Assembly: GCA_019095985.1 (NCBI GenBank)
Contig: CM032669.1
Span: forward strand, 44,062,618-44,126,617
Reading direction: 5' to 3'
Source: Streblospio benedicti
Lineage: Eukaryota > Annelida > Polychaeta > Spionida > Spionidae
Length of the DNA stretch: 64,000 bases
The notes under the pieces were generated by a model. It was not told the DNA's origin. It did not search any database and saw nothing but the letters and a program-made list of their open reading frames with translations. A program made the position numbers and the translations under genes. Below are positions 43,157-54,839 of this stretch, piece after piece; positions within the stretch are counted from its first letter, which is position 1; every line of letters begins with the position of its first letter.

Positions 43157-43649
43157 TTAGTTTGAAGCTGCAACTTTCTTGCAGGTGCTGGGTCCGTCCG
43201 GGTCAGTCTTAATTTTATAATCCTAAAGGGCAGCTTGAATGGCACCTTCTGCCCCCATGGAGCAGTGCAGTTTCACTGGAGGTAAGACACAGTTCCTTAG
43301 CAATGTCGGTGTTCTTAATAGACCCTGCCTCATCAACTGATTTCCCTTCAATTCATTCCGTGGCAAGTGAGCTGGATGGAATGGCTGATCCACATTCAAA
43401 TGTCTTAAATTTGGCATCAATGATTTTTTTCTCATTTTCATCAACTTTGATCTGGAGCTTCATGACATCTACACATGCAGGAGCTCCAACTAATCAAGTG
43501 CCCACATTCTCCTCTTTTTTATCAAATGATCCCACATTGCGAGGATTCTCATAGTGGTCAATAACATTTATGTGGTACATGCGAGCAAGAGCAAAGCCAC
43601 CATCCAGAACTGCTTTACCAGGCTGACGAGCAGCATGGAACAACGCCAT
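43157..43649 (-). pseudogene. Processed pseudogene of ISCU (iron-sulfur cluster scaffold)
   Basis: The parent is the mitochondrial scaffold on which Fe-S clusters are built. Intronless over the whole reading frame: MALFHAARQPGKAVLDGGFA, then YHINVIDHYENPRNVGSFD and KEENVGT. In another frame come GSAI, ATEW and DIAKELCLPPVKLHCSM. The C-terminus reads DPDGPSTCKKVAASN and stop (43157-43159). The conserved LPPVKLHCSM segment with a cluster-ligand Cys is kept. In the frame around GAPAC the usual Gly-Asp is altered, and several frameshifts and a stop break the reading. Lack of introns implies retrotransposition, though no poly-A tail is obvious. The functional copy must lie elsewhere. Confidence 0.8.
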
Positions 43650-44546
43650 TTTCTGTGTGTTTTTGTGAAATTTCAGAACAAACATACAACTTTGCAATAT
43701 GTTGTATATCAATCTTCAGGAGAATAAACATGTTTTTTTTTTTTGTTTTTGTTTTGCAAATAATTTACAACTTGTTTTCCTGTTGGAGATATATTCACAA
43801 TTAAAACAAAAGCTCGGTTTAGCTTTTTGCATTTTTGAACTGTCTAACTTTTGAACCTATTGAGTCGGTAACTTTTGAAATCAATTTTTGAAATTTATTA
43901 AATGGTGGAGAAAGACGGTTGCCACAACAAGATAATTTTCCATTCATTTACCCAACAACCTTGATTCTGCCTTGAATGTCAGACTTGATGCTTGAACGTA
44001 TCCGGTTTTTGTTTTAGTCCTGGTGCACTAATAATATCATTGCTGTGTAAAATCCTGCCATGTCTATATCACTTTTTTTTCTCACGCCTCTGTTATCAGG
44101 CATATACATGTATTCAAAATTAGAACGTGCATTTAGATATGATTGCATTATTTTATACCCTGTATTAATTCATCCTCTGGTCTCACTTTGTTTTGGAAAT
44201 GCACCAAATTATATAAGTTCAAGTTTGCAGGCATCTTCGAACAGGTTTTGGACGCCAACTTATTCTAGAGCCTTCAACAAAGCTCCAGCAGATCTTTGGC
44301 GATCTGCATTCTTTCTTTTTTTTACATGGCCAACTTAGTTGAGGTACTAAACTTGCTGAGTTCCCCATGTGCTTTTCTATATGAATAATCAAAAAACATA
44401 CTCACAGAATTCTATTGAACTAAAATTGGAAGACATTTTGACTATTGTTTTTCCTTTTCCTTGTTTTAGACGTTACACCTAATAAGTTTTGTTAATCTTT
44501 TACAGCAACTAAGTCTTTAGAAAACAGCAGTATATAGACACTTTTC

Positions 44547-45562
44547 TCAATGACACTCAATTTTGTGTCTCCTCGTGTCCTTGGATGGCGCCCCAGGGGA
44601 TTGTGCAGCATGGGCTAATGGAGCAAGTTCTGAAAAATAAAAGAAGTCCTAAAATATGAAAACAATAAGAACAAAGTTATTACACAATTGCCATTTTGTG
44701 ATCTGATAGTGACATTTATATGGATAGTCTCATGTATATTTGGTATATTTAACTTACCAAATTCTTCCTCCTCAACTCTCTGTCTGTCTAGCATGTATGC
44801 CACAATCATTGCTAGATTTAAAAGAAAGTAGACTATAATAACAACGTAAATGATAATATATGTCTTATTGCATGTTAGTATAATTCTATTGCATTGTTAA
44901 ACACATAAAATGCATACATACCACATAGAGAATGCAGTTTTCCAAGCATTGCATTCGTGCAACATTGAAAATACCAGTTGGTACTCAAAATGAAGGTGTT
45001 TAGAACAATCACAAGAAGAGTCAGTATACCAGGGAGTCTTTGCTCTAAAATAATGTTATGAATAACGCTTCATCAATATTGTCTTAATATTGGCACAATT
45101 TGTTTATATCAAATGTACAAAATTTGAAACAAACATTTTCAAAAAGAACAAGACATTTAAAAAAATGTCCAAGTCATATATGCCTACTAACAGTTCATCG
45201 GATATTATTTTAGCAATAGTTATACCAAATTAAAGCTAAATTTGAAATCCATAAAATGAAGATATCTTACTTATGTATCTTCCATACTCCTGATACTTCA
45301 ATATATTTTCATCACATTTGGGTGTGGTGAAGCCAACTGAGTTTGCAATTCTTTTGAATATTCCTTCATTGCAATCCTCTTTTATAGCTATTACAATTAG
45401 TTCAAGCTCACTGAGCGCTAATGGTATGTAATCAATTATAATGTAGAATGATATTACAATAAATAAAAGCATAAGACATAAAATAATAGAATACACAATA
45501 AGTACAATAGTTGTATAAAAAAGAATTTTCATTAAATCACGTGAAGTCGCTTTTCGCTCCAT
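44547..45562 (-). CDS. Four-exon gene for an unrecognised 183-aa membrane protein
   Basis: Exons 45271-45562, 44922-45044, 44758-44811 and 44547-44629. All three introns have GT-AG ends (GTAAGA, GTATGT and GTAAGT donors; TTTTAG, TCTAG and TTTCAG acceptors) and all join in phase 1, giving 552 nt including the stop. The protein starts MERKATSRDLMKILFYTTIV. A very hydrophobic stretch at residues 13-46 (one or two helices) follows. Then comes a polar loop with two Cys (about residues 64 and 83), a second hydrophobic segment LPGILTLLVIVLNTFILS near 100-120, a further short hydrophobic stretch around LCAMIVAYML, an acidic EEEEF and a polar tail to RRHKIECH. I do not recognise the family. Codon use is AT-rich, unlike the opsin and calpain. 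Exon 2 could start two bases later, but that shifts frame and meets a stop in exon 3. A further 5' exon is not excluded. Confidence 0.6.
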
Positions 45563-46199
45563 ATTGCCATTTAATGATCACAGGTAACTAAGTGGTTGGT
45601 ATGGAACATATGATCACATGAAATTTAACTTTATTTCATAATGAAAAAGTACCCCTTTTTGTGATTTGCCCCTATTGGTGAGGTTCTATTGTATGTTGAC
45701 TGTGTATATACATTGCACATGTATGCATGCAAAATTGCTTGAGATAGACAATATCAAAGATGTTATTATCTCTTATGTTGTAAATGACGCTTATATGACA
45801 GACTATCATACATCGGTAGGTTTCTGGGAGCAGGTCACTCGGCCTCTGTGCCCAAAACTATGAAATAAATCTGCTGTTACTTCATATATTGCTATTTTCA
45901 ATACACATTCTAGATTGTTCAATGACTGCAAAGTACATTGGGGGTCTAGAAGTACTAGAGTCATCTAGAGTGAAGTAGCCAGATCGTTTCATTATTTTAG
46001 CACACCAAAGAACTTCAAAATGGTTCTCTACTTTGAACACAAATAAAAAAACTCCACAAGTATGCTCTGGTACATGTTCACATATATAAAAAATAAATAC
46101 TCATTTTTGAATATGTCCTTTCTACATAGATACACATTTTTATATTCATTTCCAGTAAAACAAAATTTCAATTTAAACCTATTTTCCCCCTGGACGTGT

Positions 46200-46440
46200 T
46201 CATTGTGTTGATAGAACCTATTTTATAAACATATTTGTTGAAACCACAACACGTTTTTACTTACAAAATCGAAAAATTTTCTAACTAGCGGTTGGTATCA
46301 TCAGAATGACCATCTGGCGGTCAGTCCTGCCGAGGATCGATTCGTAAACTCGTGAGAGTTGGTGGCCTCTTTGTCTTGGTTCACGACCTCCCTGCACGTT
46401 CAGATATGTACCACCTCTTTGATTGTTCTTGTCTTCCAAT
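46200..46440 (-). mobile_element. Penelope-like element 3' fragment
   Basis: On the minus strand, GAGGCCACCAACTCTCACGA and CATTCTGATGATACCAACCG match, in order, GGGGCCACCAACTCTCGCTT and CATTTTGATGATGCC of the Penelope-like fragment at 9900-10005. A tail with TAAGTAAAAACGTGTTGTGG follows. Broken and 5'-truncated where a MITE begins. Confidence 0.55.
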
Positions 46441-46449
46441 CACTCCACC

Positions 46450-46767
46450 CTGAGTATCAGATGTCCTGAAGAGACCTCTGACGCATAACTATTCTCATTA
46501 AACATTTTGACTAATCAGGCTGTTAATATCATGATGTGATTGAGGCCAAGTAATCAATCCAAGCATTGCTATTGATTGGCAGACTGTCAGTTTGCACTTT
46601 TCTATGCTTATAAAACACAAATAGAAGTATATGTATCTATATACTGCTACGTATAAAAATCGCGATATAAAGGTTAAATTAAGAGTTAGGTCAAATAAAA
46701 TAATACATTATGACAATCAAATCTCTGGTGAAACATTGCAGAGGCCAATTTGACATCTGATACTCAG
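46450..46767. mobile_element. MITE with CTGAGTATCAGATGTC inverted ends
   Basis: CTGAGTATCAGATGTC at 46450 and its exact inverse GACATCTGATACTCAG ending at 46767, both within a longer imperfect arm (ATCACTC outward). About 318 bp, with no coding frame. Confidence 0.65.
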
Positions 46768-46799
46768 AGTGATCACTCGCACTACCTTCCAGTATATAT

Positions 46800-49560
46800 G
46801 ATGAATGCCGTCTCTATCTCCCAACGTTACTCATCGCGACAGCCACCAATGTTATATGTACTACACATTTAATATGAAATAGCACTAAATGTGATTGTAA
46901 ATGGTCCCTTAAACGTACTGGGAATGACCACGGACCTTTCTGTCTCAAAAGTTAAATTCAAAGACGAGTGCGCAGCTTCTCTGCGCAACTGGGAAGTCAA
47001 GAATGACGGCTGTCATTTGATATCCAAGTTCAAAAAGATGAATTTACTTTCGTATAACATAAGTAATCTCCTCCATTGCCTATTGCTCAGTCATTTCTGC
47101 ACAGTGGCTGCCAGCACAATGCATTTCCCTCCATTTCCGGTAACCTTGTAAGAGTCACCCGAGAGTCCTTTCTACAAAAAACATGTCTTACTTCATACCT
47201 TATTAATTCTACAGAGAAGGAGCATTGACGCATGTGACCCGTTGATCTGCAGGGTTCTTGTAGAACGGATTTCATCTAACGCAAATTAATGACATCGACC
47301 TTTCTCTTGTCCTATTATAACAAGCGTACAAAACATGTACGTAACTTTTATCTAATTCATAGAAAAGTCCCATAACATGCTAGTGAAATATACCCGGCAC
47401 AATCACTATCAAAAGATGACGTGGTGTTTGTATGAAAATAAATCTAGCATAGGCCTTCAACTATGCAGAGCTGTTCATCAGAGGGAGGTGTGTCGATATA
47501 CGCGATATGGCAAACTATAGTATCACCCAATCATTATATATTCATCGGTCGATCACAGTGAACAGTAACTCGATAGAGGAACCTGGTATTGACCCTGGTA
47601 TCAGAGGTCTCGACCATATGCAGCTTTTGGCCGACGGGCTTCGCCTACAAATTGACCAGACTACTTTCTTTCAATGGCACAATGCAATGGAAAGAAAAGA
47701 ACAGCCCGGCCTAGTCAACTATGTTGAATTTCAGATGTACGATTATCTACTCAACAAATTTTGTTTTGTATAGCTAACGCATTGTCTATTTGTGACATTA
47801 CCTGATAAACACAGAACGTGGTTAGCTACACCTATATCTCTTGTGTCAACTCATCTGCGTGCTTGCGTGCGCATCACTCACTTGTCTGACACAGCCATGT
47901 AAGTTATTCTACCTATCTTATGCAATGGGATGTGCTTGTATCGATTTGTATCACCTTATTCGTGGTTCTTTCGTCGTTGTAAGATCTTCCTCTGCATGCC
48001 AAATGGACCAAAGGCGATCGAACTAATGTCGACAGACCTACTCCATTTGAGATCTGGACACTATTTAGAAGGGCTGTGATCGCCGTACGGGCTCTATGAA
48101 ATTTTTGGCTCGCACGGAAAGGACCACACTACATCATATGTACATGTTCACATTCCTTTAACATCTTAACGTGCATGTGAGTATATATACGCGTGCAAAC
48201 ATAGCACTCATGTTGCAGAATGCGCTCAAATCTACGGGACAAGTCCTATCTCGATAGAAGTGCAATTGCGACCCTTTAAAAAAAATTTACGAGAAAAGCT
48301 AGTGTACGTGTGAATGCTGGTACAAACTTCACTGGAGAATGAGATATCAAAAAAGCCAATTACAGAAAGATCCTGAAGGCGACAATGACAAAATGCCAAG
48401 GTCACGGGTCTCACAATACAAAAGAGTGAGATTTATTTTACATTCCCGCTCCCATCGGCGGAAAATTTTCATTGAAGATAACGCCAGTGTAATGGATGCT
48501 TCAAGTCACTCACCCAGCGACCTTGGGGCCTACACTTGATTTTGTTTGAAGACTCCACTCCTATAAGAACATCCCTTCAGCAACCGCCAATGTGAGTTTT
48601 TCTCATCCCCCCTCCCCCAAACACACGCATGCACGCACATACACACAATGCATAGGCCATGACAAATGGTGGCCCTTTATCGCTCAAGGCATGGCAGGAA
48701 GCAGAATTACCCTTTTGTCTCTAATGAACTGTAATGGGTGATCATTCCATGCTCAGCTCCCTCTCATTGGTACAGTAATTATTCACGGTATACAGTGGGC
48801 ATAGGAACCTTCACGAACACGCACGAAGAGGAATACAAGAGGTTTTCAATCACATATATAGTACAGACAGCTACAACTATATATGTACTTGTCAGGTATC
48901 AGACAATTCTATGTGAAGACAGAATATACATTTCTAGTGTTTGAAGTAAATTATTCATAGCTGACAATTTAAAACGGTACAATTGTATGTTATCAATTGC
49001 AATTAAGCAACAACACAGAGTTTGCCTTTACTCTTTGATTGTTTAATTATTGATTAATAATTGTTTCTTCAATATAGATCTATACAGAACAAACTTGTGT
49101 TGGTTAAGTTCTCACCGACGCCCCACACCCTCCTAATTGAAAATAGGTCCAGTGTATGCGTGCGTGCGTGCGAGCGCGTGTGTGTAGCTTGTTTACATGT
49201 ATAAGGAAGTGTGATGTGGGACAAAAGACTGAAACGAACAATGGGTGGGATAAAAGGCCAAAACTAGAGTAATGTGGGATATCTTGGCCCCTTATAACCC
49301 ACACCCTCTTCAATAACCAACAACTACTTGTTCCGACCCCGCCACTGATATTGGCCTAGCACCGAGGAGGTCAAATAATATCCAGGACTTAGAGACGTAA
49401 TTGTGTCCGTCTGCATTGCCAATTATTGACGAGCTCATTAGGACAATCCAGAGCTACAAGTGAAACGTGGACAATTCGGTGCATTTGATTTCCCTTTGGT
49501 GATATCGAAGAAAAAATAGGCATTGAAGAATACTTTTAAGTCAATAGTGCATAATTGCCA
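46800..49560. other. Intergenic stretch with no supported gene
   Basis: AT-rich sequence with short chance frames up to 88 codons that lack recognisable domains or splice context. Confidence 0.4.
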
Positions 49561-49573
49561 CAATTATAATATG

Positions 49574-49628
49574 CACTCTGAGTATCAGATGTCAAGATAT
49601 GACAATTTGACATCTGATATTCAGAGTG
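49574..49628. mobile_element. 55-bp hairpin derivative of the CTGAGTATCAGATGTC MITE
   Basis: Arms CACTCTGAGTATCAGATGTC plus A (49574-49594) and the inverse (49608-49628), one mismatch, 13-bp loop. It is the two tips of the 46450 element with almost all of the interior gone. Confidence 0.65.
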
Positions 49629-50984
49629 ATACTATGTGTTGTGTATACGACAATCCATATATAAGATCATAATACCGACACACATCACAGATACACATGG
49701 TAGTTGAAAACAATATATTTTCAAAGTCCAATTATTGGAACACTGTGATATAAACATAACATTTAGGGTGAGTCTAAATTACATTTGACGTGCTAATATT
49801 GTAACAGCTTTCCAGTCTGGTCTGAAAATTAATTTATTATTTTCTTAAAATGGTTTGAAACCTATTAACAACATGTGACATTGTAGGTCCATTAGAGTAA
49901 CAACTGTCTAAGTGTCAGTCATACGTCACTTGAGGAAGGTTGTTACACCATAATATCGACATGCCACCTAGCATGTAGCACGGGCAATGCAGCTAATTTC
50001 TATGCCGGAAGCATTAAAAATCACAGCGGTTATTGCACATGCACCCGGTTTATGAAATGCGATGAATGGAAGTACACGTTGTCCTTTTACGTAGCCAATT
50101 TCACGGTATGCTGAAATGCGAGTAATTTTACCATTATAAGGTGTGAATTGGGGCGTTCACAATTACAGCAATTTCTTGTGCTTGAGCACTCATTTAGAAA
50201 GCATGAAAAAGTCTAGTGTCATTCACAGATTGTTAAGGTCGAAAGATGTAAATCTGAGATGTGACCATGACATTTTCACGTTCCATGAGCAAACGGATGT
50301 CTACTTGTCACGTATTGTCAGGTGTGGCTATAAAAATTCATGGCGTTTTTCTCTGTGACACCTCATTCTTTGGACAGCCCAGCTGCGAAGTGGGCCTAAA
50401 TTTGGACAGATTACAGAACACTGACAAATGATAGCAGACTAGTGACTTTGGAAAAAACTCGGTTGTACTGACAGGAGCTCCCGTTCTCAGAGGGCTATTG
50501 ATTATATTACCCGGTACAACACAGAGTTTAGCCACCCCTTGTACTTTCATAGGTCATCCTATTCGTGTACAATGGAAAGTGCTATATATGAGTCTATGAC
50601 ATTCTCGTCACCTTCATCTTTACACTTCATGTATCACCAATGGCAATGCAATTGTGATTGAGGCCAATACAATTGCTATCTCATTTGATGCAAAGGTAAC
50701 GACTGAACTAATGTCGGATTTGCCAGTTTTCTTGTTAAAATACTATACTACTATTACGGGCTGATTAATTTTTGAAAGGCAGATTTTTTAAAGATCCGAG
50801 AAGGAAAGTCCGACCCCCCCCCAGTGTATTACAAAATGAGAGTTCGACACCCTCCCAGTGATTGCCAAATGAAAAGTATGACCCCCCACCCCCAATCCGA
50901 GACCCCCACACAATATATATGTTCAGATTTCTATATCAGTAGATGTGCGCACAAGAAGAATAGAACTCGATTATTTACATGACG

Positions 50985-51475
50985 TTATTGTAGGAATTGA
51001 CCTCGAGATTGAGGTGTCAATTGAAATTGATGCTGACGTCTGATTTACCCGAACGAAGTGAGGGTAAATCAGACGTCAGCATGCTCAATTTTGCGATTGA
51101 CACGACAATCGAGTGGTCAATCACCATTCTATCATGACTAAAATCCATTTTCATGATTTTATTTTAAAATAAATCATATTATAACATTCAACATTCAAGT
51201 CAATTTCGTTTGTTTTGAGCGCACGGAGACGTCAATTCCTACAGTTTTGAGCGCGCGGAGGCGTTAGTCTAACTGTTGCACCCGCACAGCATGAACACGC
51301 CTTACTACGTCAGCGGCTGTATTGATATTGTGAGGAGTTTAGACTAACGCCGTGGTTTTTTGGGGGAGCGTGTTTTCCATCGCAAAATTAAGCACGGAGA
51401 TTGACCAATCAGCGTGGGTTATTGGCGGTGATTTTTGCACGGAATGATAGAATGGCATCTTAATTGATCTTCACA
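50985..51475. repeat. Compound inverted-repeat region
   Basis: A perfect 20-bp hairpin (TGCTGACGTCTGATTTACCC, 51031-51050, against 51062-51081) lies within longer imperfect arms. There is also an inverted pair CCATTCTATCAT (about 51123) and ATGATAGAATGG (about 51443), and GTTAGTCTAA paired with TTAGACTAAC. These look like nested MITEs; boundaries are not fixed. Confidence 0.5.
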
Positions 51476-51952
51476 GAGACCTTATTTAGACGAAACTAGG
51501 TATCTAGAAACATTTCTCGGAAAAATCAAAATCTATCCTGAAAAGGCATTGAATTTTAATGTGCAAAATCTGTGGAAACCTTGGATTCACGGGTCAAGTA
51601 AAGGAATCATCAAACTTTATTTGCTCTGCTTATCCAACCTATTCCATTTAATCGATTATGATCTGAAATACCACAAATACATGGTCCTAGGATACATACA
51701 TAAATATGAATTTTGGAATGACTAACTCTGATTCAGGTTCAGAGTCTGAGATTCTACCGTGTCTACCACTTCCCATTTGTTCATCACATTTTTTTTTATA
51801 TATAATACTTCAAAAATTCTTCCTGTAGGTAGTCTGCCAAATAGTTCATTATCAGACATTTATATTTTGCGTTTGATTATGTTTCTCAAAGGCACAAAAT
51901 AGTGCTGGAATATCAAAATAGATTATTATTCAGAATCATGTATGTCAAAGTA

Positions 51953-52132
51953 TTACTTGTACAGTTCCGTAGCCATCCTGTTTGACCCTTCCTCTGTTGT
52001 TACATCAAACGGCACGATTAAGTCCTGTGTGTTGTTGGCTGCCTGGCCATGGTGCTGGCCCGCGCCCAATGTCGGCACGGCCGCGTGAGTGTACTCGAAG
52101 TCGTCCGGTTGTAGATGGATGTCCTCTTCTGG
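51953..52132 (-). CDS. Terminal coding exon of an unidentified minus-strand gene
   Basis: The minus-strand acceptor TTTGACTTCTCCTTCCAG is excellent and is followed in phase 0 by 59 codons and TAA. The peptide starts PEEDIHLQPDDFEYTHAAVP and ends EEGSNRMATELYK. GC content rises sharply inside the exon, as in the opsin and calpain exons. The peptide is acidic and hydrophilic like a cytoplasmic tail. I found no convincing partner exon between here and 58.7 kb. It might belong to a gene whose upstream exons lie further right, or be a remnant. The family is not recognised. Confidence 0.4.
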   Translation of the reverse strand, partial: PEEDIHLQPDDFEYTHAAVPTLGAGQHHGQAANNTQDLIVPFDVTTEEGSNRMATELYK

Positions 52133-52439
52133 CTGGAAGGAGAAGTCAAATGACCGCACCCTCACGATTTCACGGGTTTTGTACACGCAACAGATGTAAA
52201 TAATAGCATGAACATGTGGTGAAAAAGAGCGTGTGTGTGTCCATTGTCCCCTTGTATAGTAGCATGGTTTTATTGCAAAGAGAACATCATCATTCTTGGA
52301 CCATTCTATGCACACTTTTAACACGTCTTTGGAAGACATATGAAAAGATGTATAAAATTGTGAGTCTCTCTTTTCTTTCTTGCTTTTGTCGGTATGTCCA
52401 CAAAAACTAGTGTCTGCAGGAGTACGTATCAAGAATTTA

Positions 52440-54500
52440 CGATGGTGACCTATGCATTACAGGTCTTCTTTGACGTGACTATAGGTACATATGAATAAGT
52501 AACCGTGCATTTACCTTTAGATCTGAAACACTGATATCTACATTTTTCACACGGGTACCTCATATATAGAGGTTAATATGTTTTTTTCGTTCATTGCAAT
52601 GTTTTTCATTTACATTGAATTTAGTATATGTTCTTTGTAGTTTAGTAGTAATTATTACGTGTTTTTAAAGTAGACTTATCGCAATATGAATCACTATGGC
52701 AAATTAAATGAGAGAGCAAATCAATGTATCATACAAGATTTAACAAAATTGAACTAACCCATTACAATGACAAACCCATATATCAGTGTCAGTGTTACTT
52801 TGTAGCCAGTTATAGCGTGTGTTTTTCATTCGCACTGTGCGGAATTGATGCGGGTGGCGACCAGTCCTAAGACTAAACCAAAATGTAAACAAATTTATAA
52901 CATGATAAAGCATTTTTCTTACTGTTGTTTGAGGTTTATTTTGACCCCGACTGATGTAGATAAATTTCGCAAGAGATAGGGGTAACGGATCTTAAAAATG
53001 AACTTGGTGATGAGGATAACATATTATGCTAATTATGAATAAATAATATATTTGAATGTTTGAGCCAACTTAAGTTGTTCTAGGAAGAAAAAAAAAACAT
53101 TTGGGTGCGTGTTGGGTGAGACTTGTGGTATCTTGCAAGATTAATGCCCTACCGCTCACCCATAGTATGTGCGAATATTCGATATATCAAAAGTTACCTT
53201 GATCTGCTTGGCTGGACGCCTGTTAAATATGATGTCTGCTTAAATTCAGTCAAATATACACCCAAGTCGGCCGATTAGAGGCCAGATGGAGCGATTAATG
53301 TTCAATTGTTCTTACTCATTCGCACTCGTTCTCAGTCTTCTTAATTCAGCAGTCTGATTGAAGATGATTAGAGACGATTAAAGACAAGAATGGGGTCAGC
53401 ATGAGGTCAGTTGAAGTTTTGTATATGATGTATGGGCCGAGCTAAAGTCGGCCAATTACACACGAAGAGGCGAGGCGGGGTGATGGAGGAACGAGTAAAA
53501 CCACTAGGGACAATTGCATCTCAATCGTCCAATTTCTCAATATGCGGTACGGTTGAATCTGTCGATTGAGGAACGAATTACCCCAGTAAAGGATCTGCCA
53601 GGTGCTTAGCGTGGCCTATCATCTCTGCTCGTCACTAATCCTCTCACACTTGCCTCAAACAGGAGGGGCAGGGCGTGGGTGGTTTGAGACAAGTTTGAGA
53701 CGAGTGTGAGGCAAGTGCCACCCCGCACCCAATGGAAAGTAGGTGAGTACTTGTGGGATTTGGAGTGATGGCGTTTGCTCAATCGTGCACACAAGAATCG
53801 GCTGTAAGTTGCACCAATCTGTCATGCTCGGCCGGCGGTGAATTGGAGGTATCAGACAGGCAAAAAACGCACGGCAGTCCCCGTCAATTCTGACTAGACT
53901 GGGATTACCCGGGTGATTATACGTCTGTTTACTGGGTCATGAGAGAATCGATAGCCTCAGCTATATGAAAAATCCCCGAGGACACACTGCTATTTTTCTC
54001 AAATGACTGGTTATACCAAAATATTAGATTCACCACACCCGTGTTAAAGAATCCAAATAAATAAAATCAAATTGCCACACCACTTTAAACATTGCAGTAA
54101 TTGCATATAAAATGTGACAGACCCATCTTATTGTCCCGTTGTCTATATTCTGTCACTAATATGTCTCATAAATGGGACACCTCCCTAATAGGGACATTAT
54201 TTTCCCCGCATACTATAGCATTCGGATATCCATAATTGCGCGGTTTTACAGTCCAGCCTTTCTTGCCCAGCCAATCTCTATGAAGATGTGGCAATTTTTT
54301 AAGGGAAATGCTCATAAAAAATTTACAGGAAGTAAGATAAATTATTGTCTGTTTTTGTTAGACCTGTTAGCAACTTACTGCTATCGGATGTGGCCACATT
54401 GAAGACGAGGATCGTGTTGGGGCATTCGGGGTACGTCCGTTATGGGAAGTTGTAAAAGGAAAAACAAGCCTAGAGACTAATAAAATCAGCTTTATTGTGT
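52440..54500. other. Intergenic stretch with no supported gene
   Basis: It holds short inverted repeats around GTCGGCC (53270 and 53450) and a CACTTGCCTC/GAGGCAAGTG pair (53647 and 53709). Otherwise I see nothing supportable. Confidence 0.4.
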
Positions 54501-54524
54501 TTCTAATTTTACTTAAATCACTAG

Positions 54525-54758
<234 letters not shown>

Positions 54759-54839
54759 TAATATACAGATTAAAAGTATGTGTATAAATAGATACACAAT
54801 AAAAACAACTATCAGCTAAAAAGTGCAACCCACAAGCTA

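Noticed and set aside
52760-52860. Minus-strand peptide GYKVTLTLIYGFVIVMG resembling GPCR TM1, near the orphan terminal exon
   Set aside because: The frame opens directly after a stop with no Met and no convincing acceptor; composition alone can give such a hydrophobic run.
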